Shown here one piece after another: positions 8,224-16,878 of a DNA stretch of 64,000 nucleotides. Below the pieces are notes generated by a model that saw only the letters and a program-made list of their open reading frames with translations, did not search any database and was not told the DNA's origin. This DNA comes from an uncultured Bacteroidales bacterium (GTDB lineage Bacteria; Bacteroidota; Bacteroidia; Bacteroidales; Marinilabiliaceae). Position numbers and translations under genes: made by a program. How positions within the stretch are numbered: position 1 is the first letter of the stretch; each line of letters begins with the position of its first letter. Where the stretch lies: assembly GCA_934699135.1 (NCBI GenBank), contig CAKUVM010000003.1:1-64000 (forward strand). The letters are read 5' to 3'.

Positions 8224-9366
8224 CTAGCGCACCGTGACCAGCTTGCTCACGCCACCGGCACGGACCACGTAGGCGCCGCCGGGCAGGGAGACATTCCGCT
8301 GCCGCTCGCCATTGTTTGAGGCGAAGACGAGCGAGCCGCGCAGGCTGTAGACCTCCACCATCTGGCCGTCTGCGCCAAAGACGCAGAGAGAGCCGCGGCC
8401 GGCGGAGACCGTGACGCCCTCGCCAAGCTCGCGGAGCGACGTCTGGCCACCAGAGAGAGCCGTGGCGTAGACCTGGAAGTCCCACATGCTCATGCCGTAG
8501 TTGTTGTCTATCGAGTTTCTTAATGAGCGTATGCGGACATACCTAGCGGGCTTGGCTGCGAACATGAGCTCGGTGGCGAACTCCGGCGTGTTGCCCACCT
8601 TGGGGTTCTCGTCACTCACGGCCGTGAGGACAGTCCAGTCTCCACTGTCTTTGACGCGGCCCTCAATGACATAGTCAATGGCGTAGGCCCCCTCCCAGAA
8701 TATCACGACCTTGGAGACGTCGTAGGCCGCGCCCAGATCCACTTGCCACCACTGGTTGGCGTAGTCGTCTTTGCCCTCGCCGCTAGACCCCCATCGCTGG
8801 TTAATGTCGCTGTTATTAGACATCCACGCGTTCTCGGGATTTACGCCAGCCGTGGCGGGCTTGCCCTTGGCCAGGTTGATGTCGGGGTCGAACATTGAGG
8901 ACATGACGCGGAACTCGTAGAAAGAGTTGCCCCACGGGGTGCCGCGCTTCAGGCCGTGGAAGCGGACGTAGCGGCCCGCCGCGCCGCCCATGTCATATTT
9001 CTGCTCATTGGGGAAGCCCTCCAGCTTTTGGCCTCGGACCTCACGGACCGTGGTGAATCCCTCACCGTCGTCAGACACCTGAAGGTCGAAATCTTGGGTG
9101 AAGGCACCCTCCCAGAGGATTTGAACCTCAGAGATGTCTGTATACGTCTTGCCAAGATCCACCGTCCAGTCCACTTCATCAATTTGCGCAGACTCCCAGC
9201 GCGAGTTCAAGTCGCCGTCTGTGGCCAGGCAGGCCACGGCAGGGTCGGCAGGAGAAGAGGCCGTGGCTGACTTGCCGAGGGCCACGTTGCTTGCCGTCTG
9301 AGCGGGGGCTGAGGCGGAGAGGGCCAACGCCGCGGCGGAAAGAGCATAGAGAATTCTCAAATCCAT
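8224..9366 (-). CDS. Secreted protein with two F5/8 type C (discoidin) domains
   Basis: Protein of 380 aa with a signal peptide (cleavage near SASAPAQ). Two carbohydrate-binding-type F5/8C domains follow (about residues 25-155 and 160-300), each starting with NVALGKSATAS or NLAKGKPATAG and containing the family block DLGKTYTDISEVQILWEGA. The last about 70 residues form a small beta domain ending PGGAYVVRAGGVSKLVTVR, the form of a type IX secretion/sorting tail. It is the final gene of the PUL operon, 18 bp after the GH3 gene. Likely role: binding of the glucan outside the cell or at the surface. No catalytic domain is visible. Confidence 0.8.
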   Translation of the reverse strand: MDLRILYALSAAALALSASAPAQTASNVALGKSATASSPADPAVACLATDGDLNSRWESAQIDEVDWTVDLGKTYTDISEVQILWEGAFTQDFDLQVSDDGEGFTTVREVRGQKLEGFPNEQKYDMGGAAGRYVRFHGLKRGTPWGNSFYEFRVMSSMFDPDINLAKGKPATAGVNPENAWMSNNSDINQRWGSSGEGKDDYANQWWQVDLGAAYDVSKVVIFWEGAYAIDYVIEGRVKDSGDWTVLTAVSDENPKVGNTPEFATELMFAAKPARYVRIRSLRNSIDNNYGMSMWDFQVYATALSGGQTSLRELGEGVTVSAGRGSLCVFGADGQMVEVYSLRGSLVFASNNGERQRNVSLPGGAYVVRAGGVSKLVTVR

Positions 9367-9384
9367 AAAGTTTTGGTTAATTAG

Positions 9385-11619
9385 TTATTTCTGGAGGGCG
9401 AACCTCACGGCCTCACCCGATGCCGAGTTGGGGGACACCCACACGTCGAAGTCGCCAGGCTCGGCATATGTCTTCATATCGAGGTGGCAGAAGGCCAGGT
9501 CGGACGGCACGAGGCTAAACGAGACCGTGACGGTCTTGCCGGCCGGTATCATAACCTTCTTAAAGCCCTTGAGCTCCCTCACGGGGCGGCATAGCGAGGC
9601 CACGAGGTCGCGGACGTAGAGCTGCGGCGTCTCATAGGCGTCGACAGAGCCGGTGTTCGTGACGTCGCAAGAGACGGTGAGCGTGTCGGCCGTCATACCC
9701 AGCTTGTCTGCCGAGAGGGAGACGGGGCCATACTTGAACGTGGTGTAGCTCAAGCCGAAGCCGAAGGGGAAGAGCGGCTCGCTGCCGGCATCGAGATGGT
9801 AGCTCGTGGCTCCGAGGGAGAACTGCGGCGCGCCGGGCTCAATGTCGTCCATCATGACAATGTCTTGCGCCGGACGACCGGTGTTCTTATGGTTGTAATA
9901 CATGGGCACCTGACCCACCATCTTGGGCATCGTGACCGGCATGCGGCCCGATGGCACAGCTTTGCCTAGGATGACATCGGCCAAGGCGGGGCCGGCCATG
10001 GTGCCGCCATGGAACTGGTAGAGGACAGCGTCTGCCATCTCCACCTCTTTGCCAATGGTGAGCTGGCGGCCCGCCATGACCACGAGGACCACTTTGCGGC
10101 CCTGCTTCTTGAGCTCGGCGAGCAGCTCGGTCTGTCGGCCTGGGAGCGAAATGTCCGCGCGGCACTTGGCCTCGCCCGAGAGGATGGCCTCCTCGCCGGC
10201 GAAGAAGAGTGTGACATCCGCCTTGGCGGCGGAGGCCAGAGCCGCGCGGAAATGCTCTTCGCTCTTGTCGCGGCTATATGTCAGACCGCGGTCGGCCGAC
10301 ACGAGACGCTCGCCGACAGCCTCGCGGATGGCCGTGAGGGGCGTGACGCAGTCCTCTGGCTTGCCGTCAAACGTCCACGTGCCGATCTGATCCACTCCAT
10401 TGTCTGCCAAGGGGCCCACGACGGCCACCCTGACGCCAGGGGCGAGAGGCAGCAGGCCGTCATTTTTGAGCAGCACCGTGCCTTGCACGCAAGCCTCCTT
10501 GGCATCGGCCAAGAACTTGGGGCAGAGGGTGGAGTCGGCGTCGGTGGTGTAGGGGTGGTCGAAGAGACCGAGGCGGAACTTGAGGCGCAGCACGTCTCGG
10601 ACGGCGGCATCGATGTCGGCCATGGAGATGGAGCCGTCTTCAAGGAGGCTCTTGACGTGGCTGACGTAGCCGTAGGCCATCATGTCCATGCCCACGCGGC
10701 ATTTCAGGGCCATACGGGAGGCGTCTTTGAGGTCGGCGGCAATGCCGTGAGGCACAAGCTGCGCGATGGAGGCCCAGTCTGTCACGAGGAGGCCGTCATA
10801 GCCCCACTCATCGCGGAGGATGTCAACGTTGAGGTGACGGTTGGCCGTAGACGGCACTCCGTTGATGTCGTTGAAAGAACACATGAAAGTGGCCGCGCCC
10901 ATGTCGGCCTGCGCCCGGAACGGAGGCAGGTACACGTCTCGCAGCTGCACCTCGGGAATCCACGTGGTGTTATAGTCGCGGCCCGTCTCGCTGGCCCCAT
11001 AGCCGCAAAAATGCTTGGCGCAGGCGGCCATGGATGTTGGGTCGGCGAGGTCGGAGGTCTGGTAGCCTCGGGTCATGGCCTCGCCCAGGACGGTGGTGAG
11101 ATACGTGTCCTCCCCAAACGACTCGGCGATGCGCCCCCACCGTGGGTCGCGGCTAATGTCCACCATGGGCGAGAATGTCCACCTCACGCCCACCGACGAG
11201 GCCTCGACAGCCGCTATGCGCGCGCCGCGCTCAACGACGTCGGGGCTCCACGTGGCGGCCTGTCCCAACGGGATGGGGAAGACGGTGCGGAAACCGTGGA
11301 TGACGTCGCGCGCGAAGACGATGGGAATGCCCAGCCTCGTCTCCTCCAGCGCCACTCGCTGGAGCTCGTTGACCGTCTTGGCGTCCACCTCATTGAGGAT
11401 AGAGCCCGCCAGCCCGGCCTTCACTTGGTTCACAATGTCTGGCGAGGCCCAGCCCACGCCATTTATTTGGTTCATTTGGCCAATCTTCTCGTCAAGTGTC
11501 ATCTTGGCGAGGAGGTCGTCAATCTTGCCCTCCGTAGGGTCGGCCGGCGCGCTCCCGCATGAGGCGAACGCAGCGGCGGCTATGACGGAGAGCATCATAT
11601 ATCCGCATTTGGTTATCAT
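9385..11619 (-). CDS. Glycoside hydrolase family 3 beta-glucosidase (lipoprotein)
   Basis: Exo-acting beta-glucosidase of 744 aa. A lipoprotein signal (AAAAFASCGS) is followed by the GH3 (alpha/beta)8 domain, the alpha/beta sandwich and a C-terminal fibronectin-III-like domain. The N-terminal IDDLLAKMTLDEKIGQM start is typical of BglX-like enzymes. The catalytic nucleophile is the Asp in GYDGLLVTDWAS; the KHFCGYG substrate-binding block is present. In this operon it would release glucose from oligosaccharides produced by the GH16 and GH128-like enzymes, most likely in the periplasm. Length is normal for the family. Confidence 0.92.
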   Translation of the reverse strand: MITKCGYMMLSVIAAAAFASCGSAPADPTEGKIDDLLAKMTLDEKIGQMNQINGVGWASPDIVNQVKAGLAGSILNEVDAKTVNELQRVALEETRLGIPIVFARDVIHGFRTVFPIPLGQAATWSPDVVERGARIAAVEASSVGVRWTFSPMVDISRDPRWGRIAESFGEDTYLTTVLGEAMTRGYQTSDLADPTSMAACAKHFCGYGASETGRDYNTTWIPEVQLRDVYLPPFRAQADMGAATFMCSFNDINGVPSTANRHLNVDILRDEWGYDGLLVTDWASIAQLVPHGIAADLKDASRMALKCRVGMDMMAYGYVSHVKSLLEDGSISMADIDAAVRDVLRLKFRLGLFDHPYTTDADSTLCPKFLADAKEACVQGTVLLKNDGLLPLAPGVRVAVVGPLADNGVDQIGTWTFDGKPEDCVTPLTAIREAVGERLVSADRGLTYSRDKSEEHFRAALASAAKADVTLFFAGEEAILSGEAKCRADISLPGRQTELLAELKKQGRKVVLVVMAGRQLTIGKEVEMADAVLYQFHGGTMAGPALADVILGKAVPSGRMPVTMPKMVGQVPMYYNHKNTGRPAQDIVMMDDIEPGAPQFSLGATSYHLDAGSEPLFPFGFGLSYTTFKYGPVSLSADKLGMTADTLTVSCDVTNTGSVDAYETPQLYVRDLVASLCRPVRELKGFKKVMIPAGKTVTVSFSLVPSDLAFCHLDMKTYAEPGDFDVWVSPNSASGEAVRFALQK

Positions 11620-11654
11620 GACTCTAAATGTTTGTATTGTTTGGGTTTGGGTGG

Positions 11655-12947
11655 TTACTCAAAGATAATCCAACCGAGCGACATGGAGCCCTTGACCACG
11701 GAGAGCCTTACCACGTGGCATCCTTTCGACGCCTCCGCGGGCAGCTCCACAGTCTGCCACTCGCCGCCCGTCAAGATATTGTCCGAAGCCACCTCGCGGC
11801 CATCCACCGTCACGGTGAGGCTGGTGGCCGTCAGGGTGTTGACCCTGAGCTTGATGGATGAGACTACAGACGTGGCGTCAAGTCCATACTCGAGCCACTT
11901 GTTTGTACTGAAGCTAGACACCTCAATTTCTCCATAGGCTTCAGTGTCGGTGGCGGCGCGGAGCCTTGGCGCGGCGGAGAAGGGCTTGTCAGCCGCCACT
12001 CCCTCCGAGGCGTTGGAGGAGCGGTAGTGCGCGGCGCGCCACTTCTGGCTGGGGAGGGCGTAGGCGTTCTTGTCTGCCGTGGAGGCGTTGACGTAGACCT
12101 TGCCTGCCTCGGTGAGGCTGGAGCCCTCAAGCAGCTGCATATACGGCTCGCCCGTCTTGTAGCGCGGGATGAACCACGCGTATCGCTCCACGAGGGGGTT
12201 CTCCTCAAGATATGGCAGCACCTCGCTCATGTAGGCGATCTGCGCCGCGGCGTTTTTCACGCCGCCGTCCCAGGCGCAGAATTCTGTGAGCCAAAGCGGC
12301 TTGCCATATTTCACAAATTTGTCAAGGTAGCCCTTGACGGCCGAGGCGGAGTTCATGTAGCAGTGGAGCGCGATGGCCCAAATGTCGTCAATGGAGACGC
12401 CAGGCTGCGCAAAGAACTCATCGAGCCACTTGACGGGGTCGGAGTAGCCGGGCAGGGTGCCATAGTTCATGGCGGGGGAGACAATCTGCAGGCCGCAAGC
12501 CTGAGCGAACGCCTTGAGCGCGGGCCAATATTTTGCGGCTTCGGCAGGCGTCATGCGGGCTTGGTCGGTAAGGTTGGGCTCATTGAAGGCGAGGAGATAT
12601 TTGTCTCCGTAGATGGAGACTGTCTTGGATATGGCCGCCGTGTCGTAGCGGTCGTTCCAGGCCATGGGCACGAACTTGACGCCGTAGCGGCCAGCCTCAG
12701 AGGCCACCTCGTCAGACGTCTTGGGTGACCAGTTGTAGAACCAGCTTATGCCGTCGGAGAGCAGGAGCATGTCCACCGCCGGCAGTTGGAAAGAGTAGCC
12801 CACGCCCCTCTTCGGGCTCTTACGCTGCGTGTGGCGCACTTCGGCCGGCTGGTCGGGGGTGGGGGAGTCTTTGCCCCCGTCATCGTCAGAGCACGAGGCC
12901 GCCCACATGAGGGAGGGCAGTGCCAGGAGCATAAGTTTCAGTTTCAT
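11655..12947 (-). CDS. GH128-like (Asl1-type) beta-1,3-glucanase lipoprotein
   Basis: Lipoprotein of 430 aa (signal ending WAASCSDDDG). The central domain from about residue 45 begins RGVGYSFQ and is of the Asl1/GH128 glycosyl-hydrolase-core type, with the acid/base Glu in YLLAFNEPN and the nucleophile Glu in PLWLTEFCAWDG. The C-terminal about 130 residues form a beta-sandwich that looks like a carbohydrate-binding module. GH128 members cut beta-1,3-glucans, which agrees with the GH16 and GH3 neighbours. Its ATG overlaps the GH16 stop by one base (TAATG). Family assignment is by motif; another clan-A family such as GH158 is less likely. Confidence 0.78.
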   Translation of the reverse strand: MKLKLMLLALPSLMWAASCSDDDGGKDSPTPDQPAEVRHTQRKSPKRGVGYSFQLPAVDMLLLSDGISWFYNWSPKTSDEVASEAGRYGVKFVPMAWNDRYDTAAISKTVSIYGDKYLLAFNEPNLTDQARMTPAEAAKYWPALKAFAQACGLQIVSPAMNYGTLPGYSDPVKWLDEFFAQPGVSIDDIWAIALHCYMNSASAVKGYLDKFVKYGKPLWLTEFCAWDGGVKNAAAQIAYMSEVLPYLEENPLVERYAWFIPRYKTGEPYMQLLEGSSLTEAGKVYVNASTADKNAYALPSQKWRAAHYRSSNASEGVAADKPFSAAPRLRAATDTEAYGEIEVSSFSTNKWLEYGLDATSVVSSIKLRVNTLTATSLTVTVDGREVASDNILTGGEWQTVELPAEASKGCHVVRLSVVKGSMSLGWIIFE

Positions 12948-13999
12948 TATTCAATGGGATATTTTTTCTGATAGACTCGCACGTAGTCCACCAGCAGTTT
13001 CACTTCGGAGTTGAAAATGTCGTCATTCACCGTCCCGCCCATATTGCCGCCAATGGCCATATTGAAGATGATGAAGAACTCGTCATTGAATGGCCAAGAG
13101 TCCTTGGCCGCGTTTGGCGACTGAATTTTTCGGGCCGTCACTTGACCGTCTATGGTGAAGATGATGATGTCGCGGCCATCCTGGTAGTTTTGCTGCCACT
13201 CTATGCCGTAGGTGTGCCACTCATCCTCGACGCTCAGCCCGCGGGCCTGGCTGTACCAGTTGCGGCCATTGGAGCCGTTGGCCTGGGCCGTGTGGAGGGC
13301 GTGGGATATCATGTCGGGGTCGTTGCCCACATGCTCCATGATGTCGATCTCGCCGCAATAGGGCCAAGAGCCGTAGCCGAGCATCCAGAAGGCCGGCCAC
13401 GTGCCTCCGCCCTTGGGCAGCTTCATGCGGGCCTCAATCTTGCCATACGTGAAGCTGGCTTTGTCTTTTGTGGTTATGCGGGCGCTGGTGTAGGAGTTGC
13501 CCTCATATTTCTCTTTGCGGGCCTGAATGACCAGGCATCCGCCCTCGGTGCGGAGGTTCTCCTCCCGCCCCGTGTAATATTGCTTCTCGTTATTTCCCCA
13601 CCCGTTGCCGCCAGTCTCGACGTTCCATGTCTCGGGGTCTAGCCCGTCTTCTTCAAACTCGTCAGACCACACCAGGGTGTAGCCCTTGACCATGACCAGC
13701 CTCGATGCCCTGGCCTGCCCGGCGGCCGCCGTCACCCTCGCGGTACCATAGGCCTTGGCGGTCAGCTTGCCGCCGTCGGTCACGGTGGCCACCGCGGTGT
13801 CGGTCGTAGACCAGAGTATGGAGGCCCCGTCAGAGGCCGAGGCCGTGAGCTGCACCTCGCCGCCCTCCTCCAGGGCAATGGTGGCCGGGCTGTCTATGGA
13901 GACCGTCACGTCCGCCACGGGGTCGTCATCGGCCGAGGCACAGGCTCCAGAGAGTATGGCCAGCAAGGCGATGGACGTCAATATCTTGACAGTTTTCAT
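12947..13999 (-). CDS. GH16 endo-beta-1,3-glucanase (laminarinase-type) lipoprotein
   Basis: Endo-glucanase of 350 aa. Signal peptide with lipobox (AILSGACASADD), a bacterial Ig-like (Big_2) domain at about 35-110, then the GH16 jelly roll. The catalytic motif CGEIDIMEHVG carries nucleophile Glu, Asp and acid/base Glu in the E-x-D-x-x-E pattern; an extra Met relative to EIDxxE lichenases marks the laminarinase-type loop. YSQARGLSVEDEWHTYGIEW and the PFNDEFFIIFNMAIGG strand are typical. The reading frame extends upstream to 14113, but the ATG at 13999 gives the signal peptide. Likely surface enzyme that cuts beta-1,3- or mixed-linkage glucan for import by SusC/D. Confidence 0.93.
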   Translation of the reverse strand: MKTVKILTSIALLAILSGACASADDDPVADVTVSIDSPATIALEEGGEVQLTASASDGASILWSTTDTAVATVTDGGKLTAKAYGTARVTAAAGQARASRLVMVKGYTLVWSDEFEEDGLDPETWNVETGGNGWGNNEKQYYTGREENLRTEGGCLVIQARKEKYEGNSYTSARITTKDKASFTYGKIEARMKLPKGGGTWPAFWMLGYGSWPYCGEIDIMEHVGNDPDMISHALHTAQANGSNGRNWYSQARGLSVEDEWHTYGIEWQQNYQDGRDIIIFTIDGQVTARKIQSPNAAKDSWPFNDEFFIIFNMAIGGNMGGTVNDDIFNSEVKLLVDYVRVYQKKYPIE

Positions 14000-14053
14000 G
14001 GTGGGTAATGTTTTAAATTGGTGTCTTGGGGAGATTTCTTGAGTGGGAAAAGT

Positions 14054-14087
14054 CCATGGCGGGCCGAATTCCCGCGGCCCGCCATGG
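14054..14087 (-). terminator. Strong hairpin in the gap between the glycan-binding protein gene and GH16
   Basis: CCATGGCGGGCC (14054-14065) pairs perfectly with 14076-14087. It sits in the 128-bp gap inside the PUL operon and lacks a T-run, so it is better read as an RNA processing/stabiliser or partial attenuation site than as a full terminator. Confidence 0.45.
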
Positions 14088-14127
14088 CTCATTGCTTTAG
14101 CGCCGTCGCCCACAGGGGCGAGCCGAA

Positions 14128-15129
14128 CTACTTGTTCTTCTTGTAGATGTACATGGCGTCATACTGGAGCTGCGTGCCAGTCTTGCCACCAGAGAGGAAT
14201 GCCACGAGGTTCTGACCCTCAGAGGGAACCCAGTTCTCCGGATAGATGATGCCGGCCTCAATGGCCTTGGTCATCGGGAACTCGATGGTCTGCCACTCGC
14301 CGTCGCGATCGAAAGAGCCTATGCTGGGATAGGTGGTGCCGTTGTCTACAAAGTCGCCGCCAATACCGAACTTAGCCTCGCTGCCGTCTGCGCCATACAT
14401 GATGAGGCAATGGACTGCGTCATCGGTAGACTTGATGCCCATATGGAAGTAGTACTCCTCGGGGTGAGCGTAGATGTCGTTCAACTTGCTGAGGTCGAAT
14501 GGAGCATCCTTAGTGCCGTAGCAGAGACCCATGCCGGACCAGCCTGCAGAAGCGACCTCAAGGGAGACCCAACCCTCGGCAAGGCCGAAGTAGTTCTTTC
14601 CTGAGGTGGAACCCGCATTGTATGTTTCATCCCAAATGTATAGGAACTTGTTTGCGGTCTCGTCAATTCTCAGATCCATGACCACATCATTGGAGACGCT
14701 GTTGAACGTGGTCTCATCGAGCTGGAAGACGTAGAAGTTGGTGCCTTCAAGTTTTACTGCGTTGCCACCTTGATCTATTTTCTTCACCGTGATGACACAG
14801 CTAGCGGAAACTTCGCCAACGGCAGCCGTGACAACGGCCTCGCCCAAAGCCACAGCGGTAACCGTGCCTGCCTCGACAGTGGCCACGTTTTCATCGGAGC
14901 TGCTCCACACGATGTCGCCCTTGGCGTTAGATGGCTCCAAGGTGGCCGTCAGGGTGAATGTCTTGCCAACCTCAATCTCTTGCGATGTGGCGGAGAGGAC
15001 GACCTTCTCCACTTTTACTTCGTCAGGCGTCTCGGGCTTCGGGTCGTCGTTGTCATCGTCAGAGCATGCGCTGAAGGAGAGCGTCGTTGCAGCCATGGCC
15101 GCAAACGCCAGGAACTTTGTGAGTTTCAT
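14128..15129 (-). CDS. PUL surface glycan-binding lipoprotein (Big_2 domain plus unknown C-domain)
   Basis: Lipoprotein of 333 aa: signal peptide with lipobox (LSFSACSDDD), acidic linker, a bacterial Ig-like Big_2 domain (about 40-120, with WSSSDENVATVEAGTVTA), and a C-terminal beta-rich domain of about 210 residues. Acidic residues straight after the lipid Cys are typical of surface-exported Bacteroidetes lipoproteins. Its place directly behind susC/susD is where SusE/SusF-like surface glycan-binding proteins are encoded. I do not recognise the C-terminal domain by name. Probable role: holding beta-glucan at the cell surface. Confidence 0.75.
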   Translation of the reverse strand: MKLTKFLAFAAMAATTLSFSACSDDDNDDPKPETPDEVKVEKVVLSATSQEIEVGKTFTLTATLEPSNAKGDIVWSSSDENVATVEAGTVTAVALGEAVVTAAVGEVSASCVITVKKIDQGGNAVKLEGTNFYVFQLDETTFNSVSNDVVMDLRIDETANKFLYIWDETYNAGSTSGKNYFGLAEGWVSLEVASAGWSGMGLCYGTKDAPFDLSKLNDIYAHPEEYYFHMGIKSTDDAVHCLIMYGADGSEAKFGIGGDFVDNGTTYPSIGSFDRDGEWQTIEFPMTKAIEAGIIYPENWVPSEGQNLVAFLSGGKTGTQLQYDAMYIYKKNK

Positions 15130-15179
15130 GATGCTGAAGTTTAATTAATTATTGAGATACTTACTGTTTGAGAATGAAA

Positions 15180-15215
15180 GAGTCCCCCCCTCCCCCTTGG
15201 TTTTGGGGGAGACTC
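15180..15215 (-). terminator. C/G-rich hairpin between susD and the glycan-binding protein gene
   Basis: On the minus strand GAGTCTCCCCC pairs with GGGGGG...GACTC, followed by TTTCATT. The position, directly after susD and before the enzyme genes, suits a leaky terminator that makes susC/D more abundant than the downstream enzymes. The T-run is imperfect. Confidence 0.45.
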
Positions 15216-15263
15216 ACTTCACACGCTAACTAAAACTTATCGGGTTATTGTTTCGGGGCCGGG

Positions 15264-16838
15264 CTAGTAGCCTGGGTTCTGCTCCATGACCGGGTTGAGG
15301 TCTATCTCGTCATACGGGATCGGGAAGAGCTCGTGCTTGCCCTTGATGAACTCCGCCATATGACTCTTTGCCTCTTCAGTCTCGGTGGCCTTGTAGGCGT
15401 CCATGGTCTCTTTGGCCACGCCCCAGCGGCACAGGTCGAACCAACGGTGGCCCTCCATGGCCAGCTCCACGCGGCGCTCGTGGCGTATGGCTTTCTGGAG
15501 CGAGGGAGCCGCGTCCTCAACGCCATTTATGCGGATGGAGTAGCCCGGGTAGGTGTGGAGGCCGGCGCGGAGGCGCACCTGGTTGAGGGCGTCAATGGCC
15601 GGCGCGTCTTTGCCAAGCTCCGCGCACGCCTCGGCGTACATGAGCAGCACGTCGGCGTAGCGTATCTGCTTGTTGTTGATGGGCCCGCGGGTGGGGTGGG
15701 TGAGCTTGTAGTATGAGTAGTTGTCGTCCGACGTGTACATGCCATACTTGCGGTTGTGATAGGCCGAGCCGAGATAGGTCTCTTGCGCCGGGTTCTCCAT
15801 CTGCGCCGCCGCGGGGGTGAGGATGGTCACGTCGCGGCGGATGTCGCCGCTCTCATACTCGTCGTAGAGGTTTTGCGTGGGATGGTTGAAGCCCCACCCG
15901 CCGCCGAGGACACTGGAGCGGGAGCGCGTCATGATGACGTCGAAGCAGCCGCGAGTGAATCCGTTGCCCTCGCCATAGTCGCTCGTGGGGTCTTCGGTAT
16001 ACTGTATCTCGAAGACCGACTCGGGGCCGTTCTCGCCCTCAAGGGTGAAGTTGTCGGCATAGTCGGGGCAAAGGCTATATTGGCTTTTGGAGATTACGGA
16101 GTCGCCCCACTGAATGGCCTTGTCGTAGTCGCGGGTGTAGAGGTTGGCCTTGAGGAGCATGGCCTCCGCGGCGCCCTTGGTGGCGCGGCCCAGGTCGGAG
16201 TCGGCATATTGGCTCTTCTCCGGCAGGTTCATCTGAGCGAACTCCAGGTCTTCCTTGATGAACTCATACAAGGCCTTGACCGAGGAGCGGGGCTGCGACC
16301 ACTTGGTGTCGCTGTCCACCACGAAGTCTACGAGAGGCACGCCGCCGAAGACCCTCACGAGGCGGAAGTAGTAGTAGGCGCGGAGGAAGTGGGCCTCGCC
16401 AAGGACCCTGTTGCGCAGCTGGAGCGAGAGGCTCTCATCAGTGGCCATCTGGCTCACATAGTCAATGGTCAGGTTGCAACGGGCAATGCCCTGATATTGC
16501 GCCCGGTAGAAATCTAGGAGGAGGGTGTTGTTGGGCATCGTCTTCCAGTTCTCCATATCATAGACGTCGGCCATGTCGTTGGTGTTCTGGCCGCCTTTGA
16601 GGGCGTCATCGCTCACCACGTCGCCAATGAACCACTCTGGGTAGAACGTCTTGTTATATTCCCACTCCAGCGGGGCGTAGCAGCCGGTGACGCTCTGCAC
16701 GGCCGTCTCGCCGCTTGTGAAGTAGTCCGTGAGCTTCGTCACTCCAGGAGACGGCTCCTGGAGCCAGTCGTTGCACGATGCGGAGAGGGCGACCAAGAGG
16801 GCCGCGCCGCCCCATATTTTTATGTTTAGCTTGTTCAT
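15264..16838 (-). CDS. SusD/RagB-family outer-membrane glycan-binding lipoprotein
   Basis: SusD-like protein of 524 aa, the lid of the SusC transporter. Lipobox LSASCNDWL; the family start SASCNDWLQEPSPG; TPR-type helices in the first half (RNRVLGEAHFLRAYYYFRLV), and the C-terminal block IRHERRVELAMEGHRWFDLCRWG followed by LNPVMEQNPGY. The ATG at 16838 gives the lipoprotein signal; the open frame extends 30 bp further upstream. It follows susC by 40 bp. Trp/Tyr-rich loops probably bind beta-glucan. Confidence 0.95.
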   Translation of the reverse strand: MNKLNIKIWGGAALLVALSASCNDWLQEPSPGVTKLTDYFTSGETAVQSVTGCYAPLEWEYNKTFYPEWFIGDVVSDDALKGGQNTNDMADVYDMENWKTMPNNTLLLDFYRAQYQGIARCNLTIDYVSQMATDESLSLQLRNRVLGEAHFLRAYYYFRLVRVFGGVPLVDFVVDSDTKWSQPRSSVKALYEFIKEDLEFAQMNLPEKSQYADSDLGRATKGAAEAMLLKANLYTRDYDKAIQWGDSVISKSQYSLCPDYADNFTLEGENGPESVFEIQYTEDPTSDYGEGNGFTRGCFDVIMTRSRSSVLGGGWGFNHPTQNLYDEYESGDIRRDVTILTPAAAQMENPAQETYLGSAYHNRKYGMYTSDDNYSYYKLTHPTRGPINNKQIRYADVLLMYAEACAELGKDAPAIDALNQVRLRAGLHTYPGYSIRINGVEDAAPSLQKAIRHERRVELAMEGHRWFDLCRWGVAKETMDAYKATETEEAKSHMAEFIKGKHELFPIPYDEIDLNPVMEQNPGY

Positions 16839-16878
16839 GGTTGACACTGTTTTAAGTTGGTTGACCAAAACTGTGGCA

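Noticed and set aside
10009..11562. Plus-strand open frame of 517 codons opposite the GH3 gene
   Set aside because: A shadow of the GC-rich codon pattern of the GH3 gene; low-complexity His/Val/Gly composition and no domain motifs.
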